Source: Mycteria americana
Lineage: Eukaryota; Chordata; Aves; Ciconiiformes; Ciconiidae
Assembly: GCF_035582795.1 (NCBI RefSeq)
Contig: NC_134379.1
Coordinates: 372,001-436,000, forward strand
Direction of reading: 5' to 3'
DNA length: 64,000 nt
In this document: positions 50,215-60,899 of the stretch, piece by piece
Layout: every line of letters begins with the position of its first letter
Position numbering within the stretch: position 1 is the stretch's first letter
The notes under the pieces: model-generated
Told to the model about the DNA's origin: nothing
Seen by the model: the letters and a program-made list of their open reading frames with translations, nothing else
Database searches by the model: none
Program-made: the position numbers and the translations under genes

Positions 50215-52399
50215 GTGAGGCCCGCGGGGCGCGCCGGGTCCCCGCCGGGGGGGCCTCGGCGGGCGCGGTCGGGGGCGCCCCGGGCGGCGGGGGAGCGCCC
50301 TTCTCCCTCGGCCCTCGCAGGGCCGCCGGCAGCGGCGGAGCGACCCCGCGGGCGGGGGTGCCCTCGGCGCTCAGCCCCGCGGGGACCGCGCTAACTGCCC
50401 CGCTCCCGGGCCGGCTGCGCGGGGGGGGGGTGCCCCTGCCCGCGGGTACGCGCTGCCTCTCTCCCGTTTGCCTGCGGAAGCCGGAGATGCGCCGGGTGCC
50501 CTTCCTGGGATACGTAAGGTCGGCCCCTCGCAGCTCCTGGTGCAGAGCGGCCTCACAACATCCCGCCTCCGTTATCGAGGATCGTGAGGGGACTGGGCGA
50601 GGGTCCGGGTGCCAGCTCTAGCTGCAGTCACCCAGCTCGTGAATCTAACTGGCAGCGTAGGCTCTGCCTAGGAGCTGGCTAAAGCTGCTGCCTCACTAAC
50701 AAGCCGTCCGTGCTGCTGCTAGCCACGTTCCACGGAATGGCACATAACGTAACACGTTGTTCAGCGGAGGCTGGTAAAAAGGCCCAGCAATCAGAAGCGA
50801 ATCATATGATCAGTTAATTCAGCTCTGCTTTATGGGTCAAGAGGCAGAAGGGACCTACCAGTCAAGTGTCTGGCAGTAGAATATGAAGGCAGTTCCTCAG
50901 AAAACATCACACTGAACTTTCTAGATCATATATGCCAGAGTACATACAGCAACTGCTTACCACTGTTTTGATGGGCTTTCATACAGACAGGAGAAAATGA
51001 TTATTTTTCTTACTTATTAAAGCAGAAATTGGCCTTTACTCAAAGAGTGGTCTCTTGAATGTTAAGCATAAATTCTGCAAAGCTTGTGGATAACCAGATG
51101 AAACAAAATAACAGATCTCTACCTGAAGCAGACAAAACATTAATTAGCAGCTTTGCTGGTCAAAGTAGATCCATGTGATTCTGTAGCACAGTAAAAGTAT
51201 TAACTACTAATATATTTTAAAAATTACTCTCTAGCTGAACCGGTTGTGAGGAAGGAACTTCATAACATGCCTGATGAGTCTGTATTCATCTACTGCCTAG
51301 TAGGAGATAGAGCCTAGTAAGTAACTGTTTTAATGCCAACAACTGATATAGCTTTGCTATTCGTGGACTCGAGGTTAACTAACCTGTTGGAACAACTGAC
51401 TGAACTGTCCTTTTCTGCAAGGAATGAAGCATTTTTTTTGAGTTTTGAGGTCTACACCATCCCTAACATGAACTATCTGCATGCTTGTTCTGAGAAGTGG
51501 GTTGGGGAGGCCCGAGGCAAAGACCTTTGAATCATCCTTTTGAAGGAATTTTAACAGGCTAACTTCACATTCACCTCTACAAGCTGTGCTTAATCCCTTC
51601 TTCCTGAACAGCTGGAAAGATCCCAACAATGAATTCAGGAAGAATCTGAAACTAACAGGAGTGCCTACACTACTTAAATATGGAACAGTAAGTGATTTAT
51701 TGTATGTTCTAGATCTACAGGCATTCAAATGGGAAACTGGCAGGAGCTTATGGCTGTAAATGAATTAGTCATGCATGCTTTCTGACACCCTCTCTTGTTT
51801 AAAAAGAGCAGACAATTAGGAACAGCGCTTCTGCTCCCACCCATGCACTCTTCCTGGCTCAAACAGTTCCTCAAGAGAGAACCACTCTGCTTTCTGTATA
51901 ATGTTGTCTATAATAAACATATAGTAAAGAAAATACGTACACTTCGCATGTAGCAGTTGAGGGGTAGAGAAAATTCTTAGCAACATATTGTTAGCTTCCT
52001 GACTTGCAGCTCCTCAAATTTTAAAAAATCCAAATGCTGAGTTATGGGAGTGAAACAAGGTTAAGTGCAGTATACTCTTGACTCAAACAGACTACAGCTC
52101 AAGTTTTAACTTGTACATATTATTTAAATTAGCAGTTACTTTCTTAGAAATGCCTCTTCCAAGGCCAGAAAACCCTCAGGTATTTTTCAATTATTCTTAC
52201 TTTGCTTGCTCCACCCCACCCTCCCCAGAAAAACAATTGCTGGAGTATGGCTAATGTTAGTATGCACAAATGGCTCTAGTCTAGAACAGGTTTTTGAATT
52301 GCGCCTAAAACATCTTAACTTTTCTTTCAGCCTCAGAAGCTGGTTGAAGAAGAATGTTTTAAAGCAGAGCTTGTGCGTATGTTGTTTACTGAAGACTAA
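50073..52399 (+). CDS. TXNDC17: TXNDC17 (TRP14), complete CDS over 4 exons
   Basis: Cytosolic thioredoxin-like oxidoreductase reduced by thioredoxin reductase 1. It reduces selected substrates such as cystine and persulfides and binds dynein light chain LC8. Exons: 50073-50214, 51235-51316, 51612-51687, 52331-52399; all junctions are GT-AG and in phase, total 369 nt, 122 residues (human 123). The active site SWCPDC is at residues 40-45, with the WCPDC signature that separates TRP14 from thioredoxin's WCGPC. The conserved [16 protein letters not shown] gives the cis-Pro loop, and MLFTED ends the protein as in human. Divergent from KIAA0753 across a shared promoter and convergent with MED31. 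Confidence 0.97.
51235..51316 (+). CDS. TXNDC17: TXNDC17 exon 2
   Basis: Encodes [15 protein letters not shown] and [13 protein letters not shown], matching human AEPVVREGLKHI and VFIYCQVG. Acceptor ctctctag, donor CCTA|gtaagt. Confidence 0.95.
51612..51687 (+). CDS. TXNDC17: TXNDC17 exon 3
   Basis: Encodes [20 protein letters not shown] and LKYGT, nearly identical to human. Acceptor cctgaacag, donor GGAACA|gtaagt. Confidence 0.95.
52331..52399 (+). CDS. TXNDC17: TXNDC17 exon 4 (terminal)
   Basis: Encodes [20 protein letters not shown], then ED and stop. Acceptor ttctttcag. Confidence 0.95.
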   Translation, partial: PQKLVEEECFKAELVRMLFTED

Positions 52400-52595
52400 A
52401 TCCTCCAGTAGTCAATCATTTACGAAGATGTTAATCTCAAGTTATTTGCAGTGTCCTTTCAAGGAATCCTTAACCTTTTTAAAACTTTAATGGTTAATTA
52501 CTTCAGACTAGTCAAGATAAATGTCATTAAATTCTAGGTCTAAACCTGCCACTAAAATCCTGCAACAAAAAACTGTATCTTTCCTTTCATGTTCA

Positions 52596-52601
52596 AATAA
52601 A
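52596..52601 (+). terminator. TXNDC17: TXNDC17 poly(A) signal
   Basis: AATAAA about 200 nt after the stop codon, followed by a TTTGCAGTCTCTTTTT GT/T-rich run. Confidence 0.7.
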
Positions 52602-53214
52602 CTTGAGTTTGCAGTCTCTTTTTAAAGGAGCTGAGCTCATGTTATAAACTGAGAGAGCAGCCTACAATTACTGAAGAGTAAGGCTTAACTGCTAAGTTAT
52701 ACCTTTAATAGTGAATAAGGGGGACGGCGGGGTAGGAGAAACAGAAAAACCTGCTTATTCTTCCTAAATCTGACTTTATAGAGCTACGGAACCTGTTAAG
52801 ATACATTTTCAGTGCCAGAGATGTTTAATGGCTTATCTGTTCAGTCTAAGTATGATAAGCTGAACGCTGACAGGCCTGGTGTCACTGATCACATGTTAAG
52901 GGTCAACAGTTGCAGTACTTGCTCCTACAAGGATACGAAATATATAATCTGAAATACGAAAATGAAATCCCTGACAGCTGCCAAGATCTACGTTCTTACA
53001 ATAAAATCTATACAGGAATAAATGGCAAATGATTCTCTAATACTGCAAGTGTTTACACCTTTTTTTGTAACGCAAATTGTTTTCACTACACGTACTGTAG
53101 AGAAGCCCGAGAGCAACCACTATTTCACTGGCAGAAAACCAAGATTAAAGTAAGCTGACTTTAATGGAATAGATACAGGTACAGCCTATTTCCTTCTGTT
53201 GAGTATCTGCAAAG

Positions 53215-53220
53215 TTTATT
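53215..53220 (-). terminator. MED31: candidate MED31 poly(A) signal
   Basis: AATAAA on the minus strand, about 640 nt after the MED31 stop. With the TXNDC17 signal at 52.6 kb it leaves about 600 bp between the convergent 3' ends. Usage is inferred. Confidence 0.45.
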
Positions 53221-53854
53221 ATTACTTATCTCTGCTCCACTCCTGCAGTCCTTGTCTCATCACACTTTGATTTCTCTCTCTAAAACATGCTGTAAGGAAA
53301 ACAGTGTAAGACCCCCAGCAACAATGATTACCAGGTAAACAGAAATGACAAGTAATAGCTCAGTTTCAAGGCAAAAATCCACAATTTAGATTTTGTACAA
53401 TACCATCACTTCAACTTTGCTCATCCTGCAGTTGTAAATAGTAGTACATGAGGGAGTTCTTAGCCACACTTTGAGACACATCCTTATTCTCCAGGGAAAA
53501 TGCCTCCTAAGAACAGACTTATGAGCTACACTTTGTGTTACATACTTAAATGTCAGTGCCCTCAAAACTATGTTTTGTTTTCAAAATCAAGAGGAATCAA
53601 TAACTACAGTAACACTGTTACAAAATGGTCCAACAAAATTGGCCCTGCTACAAAATAAATTGCAGAAGTAGGTGTTTATCAGTCTTGTATCTTTAAAAAA
53701 AGTTGATGAAAGAAAAAAAAACCACAGTCACTTGATAAATCAAAAATTAAATGCACACACACTCAGAGCCAAACCTACAAAGGGGTTCATTCCTCTCTTG
53801 TAAATACTTCAACTGACACAAAGTACACCTTATCATCACTCTTCCAAGCATTTT

Positions 53855-54047
53855 TCATTTTACAGAGGTGTTGTTTTGTTGCTGCTGCTCTGCAAGTGCT
53901 TGCTGGAGGCGCATTCTTTTCCGTGAATAGTGCTGCCAGTGAAGAATCTGTTGCTCATCAATAAATTTAGCGCACTGAGCATTTACCAGTTCTTTGCGGA
54001 AATGTTCATACTGGAGCAGCTCTAACATATGCAAACATTGAGGATAC
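53855..54047 (-). CDS. MED31: MED31 exon 4 (terminal)
   Basis: 193 nt including TGA, from KYPQCLHMLELLQYEHFRKE through QQILHWQHYSRKRMRLQQAL to the NNTSVK end. Acceptor ttaatccag. Confidence 0.96.
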
Positions 54048-57000
54048 CTGGATTAAAAATAAGCATACTGTAATACAAGTTTTTACAAGGTACACTAAAA
54101 CTGGAGTCTCCAATAATTCTGCAGTTCATTATTTTGATTTTATTATGTATGTGCTTTACTCAAGTATGGAACCACTTGAGATTGTGCATATTCCACACAC
54201 TGTAACTTAGTAACTTCAGCATTAGACTAGGAAACAAGGAGTCCTGTAACAGTTTATAAATGGATATACATGCTTGCATAGAGTAGCTTTTCTAATGGCT
54301 ATAGATTTTACTAAAACAAATACGTAACAGCTACAGTATCTGTTTTCAGAGCTCATTTAAGGAAAATAACCAAGAACTGTTCTCCCAAAATTTGAAGGAT
54401 TTTGCACACTCACAAAAATGCAAAATCATCCTTTGTTTCGTGTAAGCATCAACAATGCGAAAATCACTCTTAAGGTGTGCTTACTGGGCCTATCTATCTG
54501 AAGTAGTTTTGTACCATCATGTTCAATAGTTTTATTTTAAACAAATGGTAAAGTGCAGATACAGGCCACAAAAGGAAGATTCCATGCATGGCTCATGAAA
54601 GACAAGTTTTATACTTCTGTCTATTCTTGCTACATCTGGACTGTTGGAAACAGGAAAATTTATGTTGCATATGAACACAGTGGGGAAGACAAAGGTAAGG
54701 TTACAGGCAGAAATCAAATACTGACATGCTGCTGTACAGTACATAACAGAAGGTAAACATCAAATCATTAAAATGCAGAAACCCAAGTGATTTTAACACT
54801 TACTTCAGGTATTTTGCATATTCAGGTTCTTTCCAATAAAGTAAATATTTAAGATAATTTACAAAAGGTTTGTCTTTGAAGTAGCCTCTTTGTGCAAGAA
54901 CTGAAATAAAATGACAGATAAGGAATTGTCAGTTACAGATGCGTGGAAAAAATCTGCCAAACTTCAAGAATATGTATTCACAAAACTATACAAAGAGGCA
55001 CTTTAGTCAAAACTTTATCATTGCAATCAAATTTTGATAATTCAAAATGAAACAAACACAGGGAGAAATGTAATTTATGTCAACATACTAGGCATAATAA
55101 GCTAGTCTCATCTCCCTTACAGTATCTATCTTTCATACAACAGCAAGGAAGAGAACAGCTTTTTGAAACGGGAAATTTTGACTGTAGCATCAAAACTGGT
55201 AGGGGATTCAAGAGAATTTGGTATAGTACCTGAAAACGTTATTAATGTTAATAAAATTCTGTTTTCAGATAAAGGCATACTGTTAACTTGACTGTAGTTT
55301 TTAACTACAGACTTGAACTTATTTTTTTCTCCACCACATGCATATTTTTTTCATTTCAACCAATAAGAGATTTTGCATTTTAAAAAAACCCACTTGTTAG
55401 AAATCTAGACAAATTATGTACAGACTACCTTTATGCTGTGAAAGACTCATTCCCTTTTCTTTGCTTAGCCCTCTCTCTCCGTGTTTAACATTACCAGTAA
55501 TAATAAACACCATTAAACTATATTTATTCCTCAGAATCCTGATATTTACTTTTAAGTACTCACAGTTGAGGTAATTTGGATTTGCCAGACATTGAACAAA
55601 CTCCAACTCCAGCTGGAAGCGAAGTCGATTTCCTGTATCATCTGATACACGAGAAAAACAGTAAGAATTGGACCCACACAACAGATTTGAAAGTAATTTT
55701 CTCAGTTTGAGCCATACAAATAGAGATAATGTGTTTAAACAGGAGAAAAAGCAGTAACTCCCCATAATAAATACAGATTCATTTAGCAAAGCCTTCATTA
55801 CATGAATCAGTGTTGGGCCTCCATAATAAACACGCTGGGTTTTTTTTTTTTGCAGCCAAGCAAGGGCAAAGAATGGAGGAATGCCCACTGACACTTTGTT
55901 TAGAGTGAAGGAAAAGGGAAGAGCAAGAAACATGGAGTATTTGTACAGGGAAAATTAAGAAGGTAAGAACAGGGAACTGCGAACAGCCCACTGAAATCCT
56001 AGTTGTATGTATTTTTAAAAGTCGTGCAAGGCAACTTTTTTTTTTTTGCGGAAAGATATCTTGATATAGTACATTAGTGAGAATACTGCAATGTTCTCAC
56101 AGTACAATGTACACCAATCACTAGTGGTATACTGTTGGGGTTGATACGGTATCCAGTGCTGTTTGCCATCTTTATTAATAACCTAGATGATGTGACAGAC
56201 TGCACACACTAAATAAAACTGGGAGGAGTGGCTGAAACACAGGAGGGTTGTGCAGCCATTCAGAGGGACCTCAACAGGCTGGAGGAATGGGCCAACAGGA
56301 ATCTCATTAAGTTCAAGAAAGTGAAATGCAAAGTCCTGCACCTGGGGAGGAATAACCCTGTGCAGCAGGCTGGAGGCCAACCAGCTGAAAAGCAGCTTTG
56401 GAGAAAAGGACTGGGGTCCTGGTGGAGAAGTTGAATACGACCTGCAACGAGCCATTGCAGCAAAGAAGCTCAACAGCATCCTGGGCTGCATTAGGAAAAG
56501 CACTGCCAGCAGGTCAAGGGAGGTGATCCTCCCCTCTACTCAGCACTGGCGGGACTCATCTGGTGTGCTGCATCCAGTTACGGGCTCCCTAGGACAAGAA
56601 AGAGATGGATAGACAGGAGCAAGTCCAGGAGAGGGACACAAAGATAATTAAGGGAGTGGAGCTTCTGACATACAGAGAGGCTGAGAGAGCTGGGACTGTA
56701 TAGCTTTGAGAACAAAAGGCTTGGGGATGATCTTATCAATGTGTATAAATATGTGATGTGAGGCAAGGACAGAATCAAACTCTTCTCAGTGGTGTCCAGA
56801 GAAAAGGCAATGGGCACAAACTGAAATACAGGAAATTCCTTTTAAAACACGTTTGGGGTTTTGTGGTTTTTTTTGTTTGTTTGAGTGTGTCCCCCCCCCC
56901 TTTTTTTTTCCCCACTGTGAAGGTGATTGATTGTAGGAACATGTTGCCCAGAGAGGCTGTGGAATCTCCATCCTTGGAGATACTGAAGACCTGACTAGAC

Positions 57001-58789
57001 AAGGTCCTGAGCAATCCAGTCTAGCGGACCCTGCTTTGAGCAGGCGGTTGCACCAGATATCTCCACACGTTCCTTTGAACATGAACTATTCTGAATTCTG
57101 CCAAACAGTCCCATCTTGAAAGGCAAAATGTGGAAGAACAGCCTACTTACTTGAACCCAATACCAAATCAAAGCTGGGTACTGACAGTCTTTGCCTGTTC
57201 AGCAGTGGTCATAAGAATTCACTTAATTTCTGCATTTATGCCCATGACTATATGAGCTGGGGGCTACCATACCAAAAGAGAAGAATAAAGAATCAAGTGA
57301 CTTTCTTATTTTTAGAATCACTCTATCAAAATATCTCCATTTTAAATTTTTTTCTTTTTCAGTATCACTGTATTCTAGAAAAACATCTCTCTTTGCTATT
57401 GGTGTAAACAATGTTATTTGATCCAGGTTGGTTATTACAGATTTTCCCTCACCTATTTTCACCATATCACCTGTATTTGTATTAATTTTGAAAACCATTA
57501 AATATTTCATTGAGAACATAAGCTCTAGGGGATCCTGACAGGAAAAAAAAAATCCACGTAAATGATGATTCTACATTTAAAATTATTTTTTACAAACTAC
57601 TAAACAGGCATTTTTTATCCTGTTTAAAATAGCCCACACTGCCTTTAGTTCTTTTGATTTTTGTAGCACCAACGAAGACTAAATAAAATACTTTAAATAG
57701 GAGTAATTATTTATGTAATACTTATAAAACTTATGACATAAAAATGAGGTGATAGAATTTATCAAATTACTATTTACCATTATATTTTAGTGACAAGTCT
57801 CTAATTCCTTAGTGACTCTCATACCTCAAAGTATTTCCATGCTACAGAGAAATGGCTATGTCCTTAAAAAAATAAGAAACTTGAACAGAGAATACAAGAA
57901 CGGTACAATGCAAGTTGAGAACACGGGTAACAATAAGGGGAACACATAAGTCTTAACCATCATGAACACACAGCAAACCCTTATTGATGAAAGGCAGGCT
58001 CTCGATTCTCGGGTCTGCTGTTACCACTACGGACCACTCATTCACAGGACTTCGAGGCCAGCTTTCAGATCCCAGCTGTTGGCATCGACAGACCTTAACA
58101 CCAGGATATACATGCTTCTGAAAAGGCTGCATCTAAACACACCTGTCTTTTTCTAAAAAGCTACCCAGGCATAGCAACTAGCCCAGGGCTCGTGGAGAAC
58201 TGTGAAAACCAATACTCTCCACAGGAATAAAGATGAAGGACAGACTGGGATTGATGGAAGGCCTTGTGCTCCCAGAGTTGCAGCTCTGATTCCTGAATGA
58301 AGGGCAAATGTTAAAAAAGAGGTCGCGGTGTCATCCGTGGCAAAAGCTATTTAAGAGTTCTAGGAAAGGGGGATTTAGCTCTACAACCACGGACGCGCCC
58401 TCTGATGCCCTCTCACCACCTCCCCTCCCACGGCCTCTGGGCGGATGAGGGCCGCGGGCACTTCCAGGAGCGGCACGGACGGCGGCCACGGAGCAAACGA
58501 CCTGCCGGTGCCGGCCTGACCAGAACAGGAACGGGAGGGCCCGCGGGGCAGCAGGAGCTTGCCCCAAGCCCACCTTCTCCGAGGAAGCGGGCTCAGAACC
58601 CGCCCAGCACCTGCCGCCCGCCAGGGCCGCGCCACGCCGGCCCCGGCTCCCGTGCGGCAGGACCGCAGGCGGCCTCTCGCCGGACCGCAAGCGCTCGGCC
58701 TGCCCGCCCCTGGCCGCGCTGTCCCGCCGGACCCAGCACGCGGAGCGCCCGGGAGGCAGCGGCAACCGCCACCCCTCACCTGTCTCCAT
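53855..58789 (-). CDS. MED31: MED31 (Mediator subunit 31), complete CDS over 4 exons
   Basis: Soh1-family subunit of the Mediator middle module in the nucleus, linking transcription factors to RNA polymerase II. Exons on the minus strand: 58780-58789, 55564-55641, 54804-54900, 53855-54047; all junctions are phase-compatible, total 378 nt, 125 residues. The human protein (131) has six extra N-terminal residues before METDDAGNR; here the first in-frame ATG gives METDDTGNR directly. The core FQLELEFVQCLANPNYLNFL, GYFKDKPFVNYLKYLLYWK and PEYAKYLKYPQCLHMLELLQ is nearly identical to human. The C-terminus is Gln-rich (EQQQQNNTSVK). Intron 1 holds an old CR1 and a candidate exon of another gene. Confidence 0.97.
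54804..54900 (-). CDS. MED31: MED31 exon 3
   Basis: 97 nt, LAQRGYFKDKPFVNYLKYLL and YWKEPEYAKYLK. Acceptor tttcag, donor CTGAA|gtaag. Confidence 0.96.
55564..55641 (-). CDS. MED31: MED31 exon 2
   Basis: 78 nt, DDTGNRLRFQLELEFVQCLA and NPNYLN. Acceptor cgtgtatcag, donor CAACT|gtgagt. Confidence 0.95.
56133..57100 (+). mobile_element. CR1 LINE, old 5'-truncated fragment in MED31 intron 1
   Basis: Recognisable CR1 3' half on the plus strand: VLFAIFINNLDD-type end of the RT domain near 56160, then an RDLNRLEEWANRNLIKFKKV and CKVLHLGRNNPVQQ segment (56228-56434). Next come the QRRA/EKRRL-equivalent region with many frame breaks, and a 3' end near 57094 resembling GGTTGGACTAGATGATCTCC, ending ATTCTG. 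Much more diverged than the 21.1- and 39.2-kb copies. A pyrimidine run at 56890-56915 interrupts it. Confidence 0.88.
57223..57534 (-). CDS. candidate terminal exon of an unrecognised gene, inside MED31 intron 1
   Basis: A strong acceptor (tttttttttcctgtcag) opens a 312-nt segment with 103 codons and a TAA at 57225-57223. It includes MFSMKYLMVFKINTNTGDMV, KIGEGKSVITNLDQITLFTP and AKRDVFLEYSDTEKEKNLKW. The DNA is AT-rich, where chance frames this long are rare. It is phase 0, so it joins exactly to the candidate exon at 59875-59917. Joined to MED31 exon 1 it would stop after about 20 codons, so it is not an ordinary MED31 exon. I do not recognise the family; it could also be a decayed gene copy. 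Confidence 0.4.
   Translation of the reverse strand, partial: DPLELMFSMKYLMVFKINTNTGDMVKIGEGKSVITNLDQITLFTPIAKRDVFLEYSDTEKEKNLKWRYFDRVILKIRKSLDSLFFSFGMVAPSSYSHGHKCRN
58780..58789 (-). CDS. MED31: MED31 exon 1, 10 coding nucleotides
   Basis: ATGGAGACAG|gtgagg on the minus strand. The last base completes an Asp codon with exon 2 (G+AT). No in-frame ATG lies close upstream that would give the human MAAAVA extension, although the frame stays open far into the CpG island. Confidence 0.88.
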
Positions 58790-58823
58790 AGCGGCCCGGC
58801 GGCCTGCGCCGCTCGCCCAGGCG

Positions 58824-58835
58824 CAAGATGGCGGC
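58824..58835 (+). promoter_or_regulatory. MED31: YY1 site in the MED31 core promoter
   Basis: CAAGATGGCGGC, the extended YY1 consensus, lies 35-46 nt upstream of the MED31 start codon (read GCCGCCATCTTG on the gene strand). YY1 sites of this form typically sit at or just after start sites of housekeeping genes. Confidence 0.7.
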
Positions 58836-59874
58836 GGGGACGGCCGCCGCCGACGGACGGAAGCCCGGCGGAAAGCGACACTGACGCACGCTGGGAAGGC
58901 GGCGGCGGCGGCGGCGGTTGCCCGGCAACGGGCCGGGCCGCGGCTCCTCGCTCGGTGCCACCGCCCGCGGGGCGGGGCGGGGCGCGCGCCCGGGGCCGGC
59001 GGGAAGGCGAGGCGCGAGCAGCGCGGCGGCCCGGGGCGGGGGGCGGGGGCGGGCGGCCGGGCCCGGCGGCGGAGGCCGGGGCGCGCTGGGAGCGGAGCCC
59101 GCCGCCTGCCCGCGCCTGTGTAGTCCGCCAGCAGCAGCAGCGGCGAAGGCGGCTCGGGAGCGGGGTGCTCAGCCACGTACTCTGCCCGCGGGGAGCGGGG
59201 AGAGCAGGAACGACCGACCCGGCGCTGCCGTCTCCTCGTGCACGGCCGTTCTCCCCTGGTAAAGGGAGTTCCTCGTGGAGATTTTCATTCGTCATCCTCA
59301 AACGTACGCGGGGAGGGTTCCTCCTTCTGCATTCGTTTGTAGATCCTGATACAACATCCCTTGGACAAAGGCCGAGTACTGTAAGTTTTCGGTTTCCTCA
59401 ACAATTAGTCCCATCAGTTTCGTGAGGGAAACCTACACTGCTCGGGGGGAGTATTTTCCCCATAACACTATCACACAGAAACGTGTAGATCAGGTACACA
59501 GGAATTCGGATGTAGAGTGTAACAGGCGCCATCCATTCACTGCTGTAGGCAAGTGAATACCCCCTGTTGGTTTTAAAGTAGCAGGGCATGAAATATCCGT
59601 AGCTTGAAAGAATAATCAGAGATTTCAATATCCAAATAAAAACCCAGACTGAATACAGTATTGGAAAAATGCCTCCCTTTTCAAGTTGCTCTGCTGTTCT
59701 CTGGTCTGCTGCAGCTCACTTCAAACTTTAAAGTGGCAGAAGTCAAAAATCAAAGTACTCGGAAATCAAAGTGCAAATGCCCGTGTATTTTTAAACGACC
59801 AAAGTTCAGTTTCAATCACTTCACTCCGAAAACTTTGCAAGCAAAACAAATGAACCTCTGAAAACTTTACTTAC

Positions 59875-59917
59875 CACCTTTATGTAGCAGTCTCCAAAAT
59901 CTGCAAGCTTTCGCCAT
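59875..59917 (-). CDS. candidate internal exon of an unrecognised gene
   Basis: Excellent acceptor (gacttttttccag), 43 nt encoding WRKLADFGDCYIKV plus a leading base, and donor AAGGTG|gtaagt. Its first base completes a Ser codon with the exon at 60590-60717, and its end is phase 0. A competing reading uses an acceptor at 60012 and a different frame across the same donor into 59648-59398, giving a hydrophobic 110-130-residue product. Only one reading can be right. Confidence 0.35.
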
Positions 59918-60589
59918 CTGGAAAAAAGTCACATATGCAATGCTAGCTCCAATGGGATCCAGTGTAGGCATAAAGACAACATCCTTACGACTGCATTTTA
60001 CAGGCTTGTTTCCTAACCAAAAAGAGAATATTCCTTCTCACAGTAATATAGCCGGAAAGGTTAGCATTTTGTCAATGTTATCCAGGCATTACAAACCAGC
60101 CATGTGCCCATCCTCTGGTAGATGAGCGAGGAGGACATTTGAAGAGTGCATTTCTTGGAGTTCTGCACTGCCCCAAAGCAAGAGCAACACAATTTCTGGA
60201 GGACATCAGTAGATTAAACGTAACTGATCTTCCAGAAATGATGGGCTTTGTTATAAAATGGGTTATAAAAGTCCAAATGTGGAATCAGTTTGGACCGAGA
60301 CATTGCAAAGTTGGTTGGAGGAAAAGCCTTAAAACTACTCATTTCAGTAAGCAATTTGGTGCTTATGATATAAAACAAGTGCTCTGTACTTAAAAATCAA
60401 GCAGGAAGTATTATTTGACATTTTGATCTCTTTTATGATCTATATTAAGAGGTTACTGCTTTTCTAACCGTACAAAATATTTTAAGTTAGAACTCAATAT
60501 AAGTGATTTTAAAAATCACTTTATTAGAGCTAGGATGCCCCAACAGAAATGAAAGTAAGCTAAGTAAATCCATGAACAGCAGAACTTAC

Positions 60590-60717
60590 GAAATCTGTTT
60601 TTCTGTGGCTTCTTTCTGTGGAGGTTTTATAATGTCTAAAACTCTAGCTGAGCTCATGTTAGAGCCCCCTCTCAGGGGAACTGTAGGAGGGTTTGTTTTT
60701 AAAGACGGAGTCTTTAC
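60590..60717 (-). CDS. candidate internal exon of an unrecognised gene
   Basis: Acceptor gactgctctctag, 128 nt open in the frame VKTPSLKTNPPTVPLRGGSN, then MSSARVLDIIKPPQKEATEK and QIS plus two bases; donor ATTTC|gtaagt. Hydrophilic and probably disordered. A second frame opens briefly (DSVFKNKPSYSSPERGL) but stops mid-exon. Confidence 0.35.
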
Positions 60718-60783
60718 CTAGAGAGCAGTCTGCCTTAAACCCACAATGAATATCTCAAGGCTAGATTTTTTCACTCTGCTTAC

Positions 60784-60888
60784 CCGGCACTGTTGCTGCT
60801 CTTCTGGGAGGCAGCAGCATGGCTTGAAGTGCTCATTTTTGCCATGGATCTTTGCATTTCTCTTTTCATCATTGCTGCCATTAGCAAG
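60784..60888 (-). CDS. weak candidate upstream exon of the same gene
   Basis: Ends at a donor (GCCGG|gtaagc) and is open in the frame matching the next exon: NDEKRNAKIHGKNEHFKPCC and CLPEEQQQCR. No good acceptor or start codon is visible, and another frame (DDLLMAAMMKREMQRSMAKM) looks equally protein-like but does not join in phase. The upper boundary is arbitrary. Confidence 0.2.
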
Positions 60889-60899
60889 TCATCAATCCT

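Larger units (their letters stand above)
49560..50480. promoter_or_regulatory. bidirectional CpG-island promoter KIAA0753 / TXNDC17
   Basis: A GC- and CpG-rich island separates a minus-strand donor (CCCG|gtaggt) at 49914/49915, which fits KIAA0753 exon 1, from the TXNDC17 ATG at 50073. Both start sites must lie in about 160 bp. The interval contains a perfect ACTAYRNNNCCCR element (49997-50009), a GC box (GGGGCGGAGC) and a CTTCCCGCC ETS/E2F-like site just before TXNDC17. A perfect 19-bp tandem duplication lies at 49805-49842, inside KIAA0753 intron 1. Confidence 0.85.
58400..59220. promoter_or_regulatory. MED31: CpG island, MED31 promoter
   Basis: Dense CpG, GC boxes (GGGGCGGGG repeated near 58970-59060) and a YY1 motif surround the first MED31 exon. 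A plus-strand donor-like GAGTACT|gtaagt at 59374-59386 hints at a divergent noncoding transcript, as is common at such islands. Long open frames on both strands are GC artefacts. Confidence 0.85.

Noticed and set aside
58331-59176. Open frame upstream of and in frame with the MED31 ATG, suggesting a long N-terminal extension
   Set aside because: The sequence is CpG-island low complexity, the YY1 site and conserved METDD start argue for initiation at 58789, and human MED31 has only six extra residues.
59906-59917. Second ATGGCGAAAGCT 12-mer (MAKAC...) as a PITPNM3-like start
   Set aside because: It follows a strong acceptor and fits better as an internal exon in another frame. The match to 4953-4964 looks coincidental.
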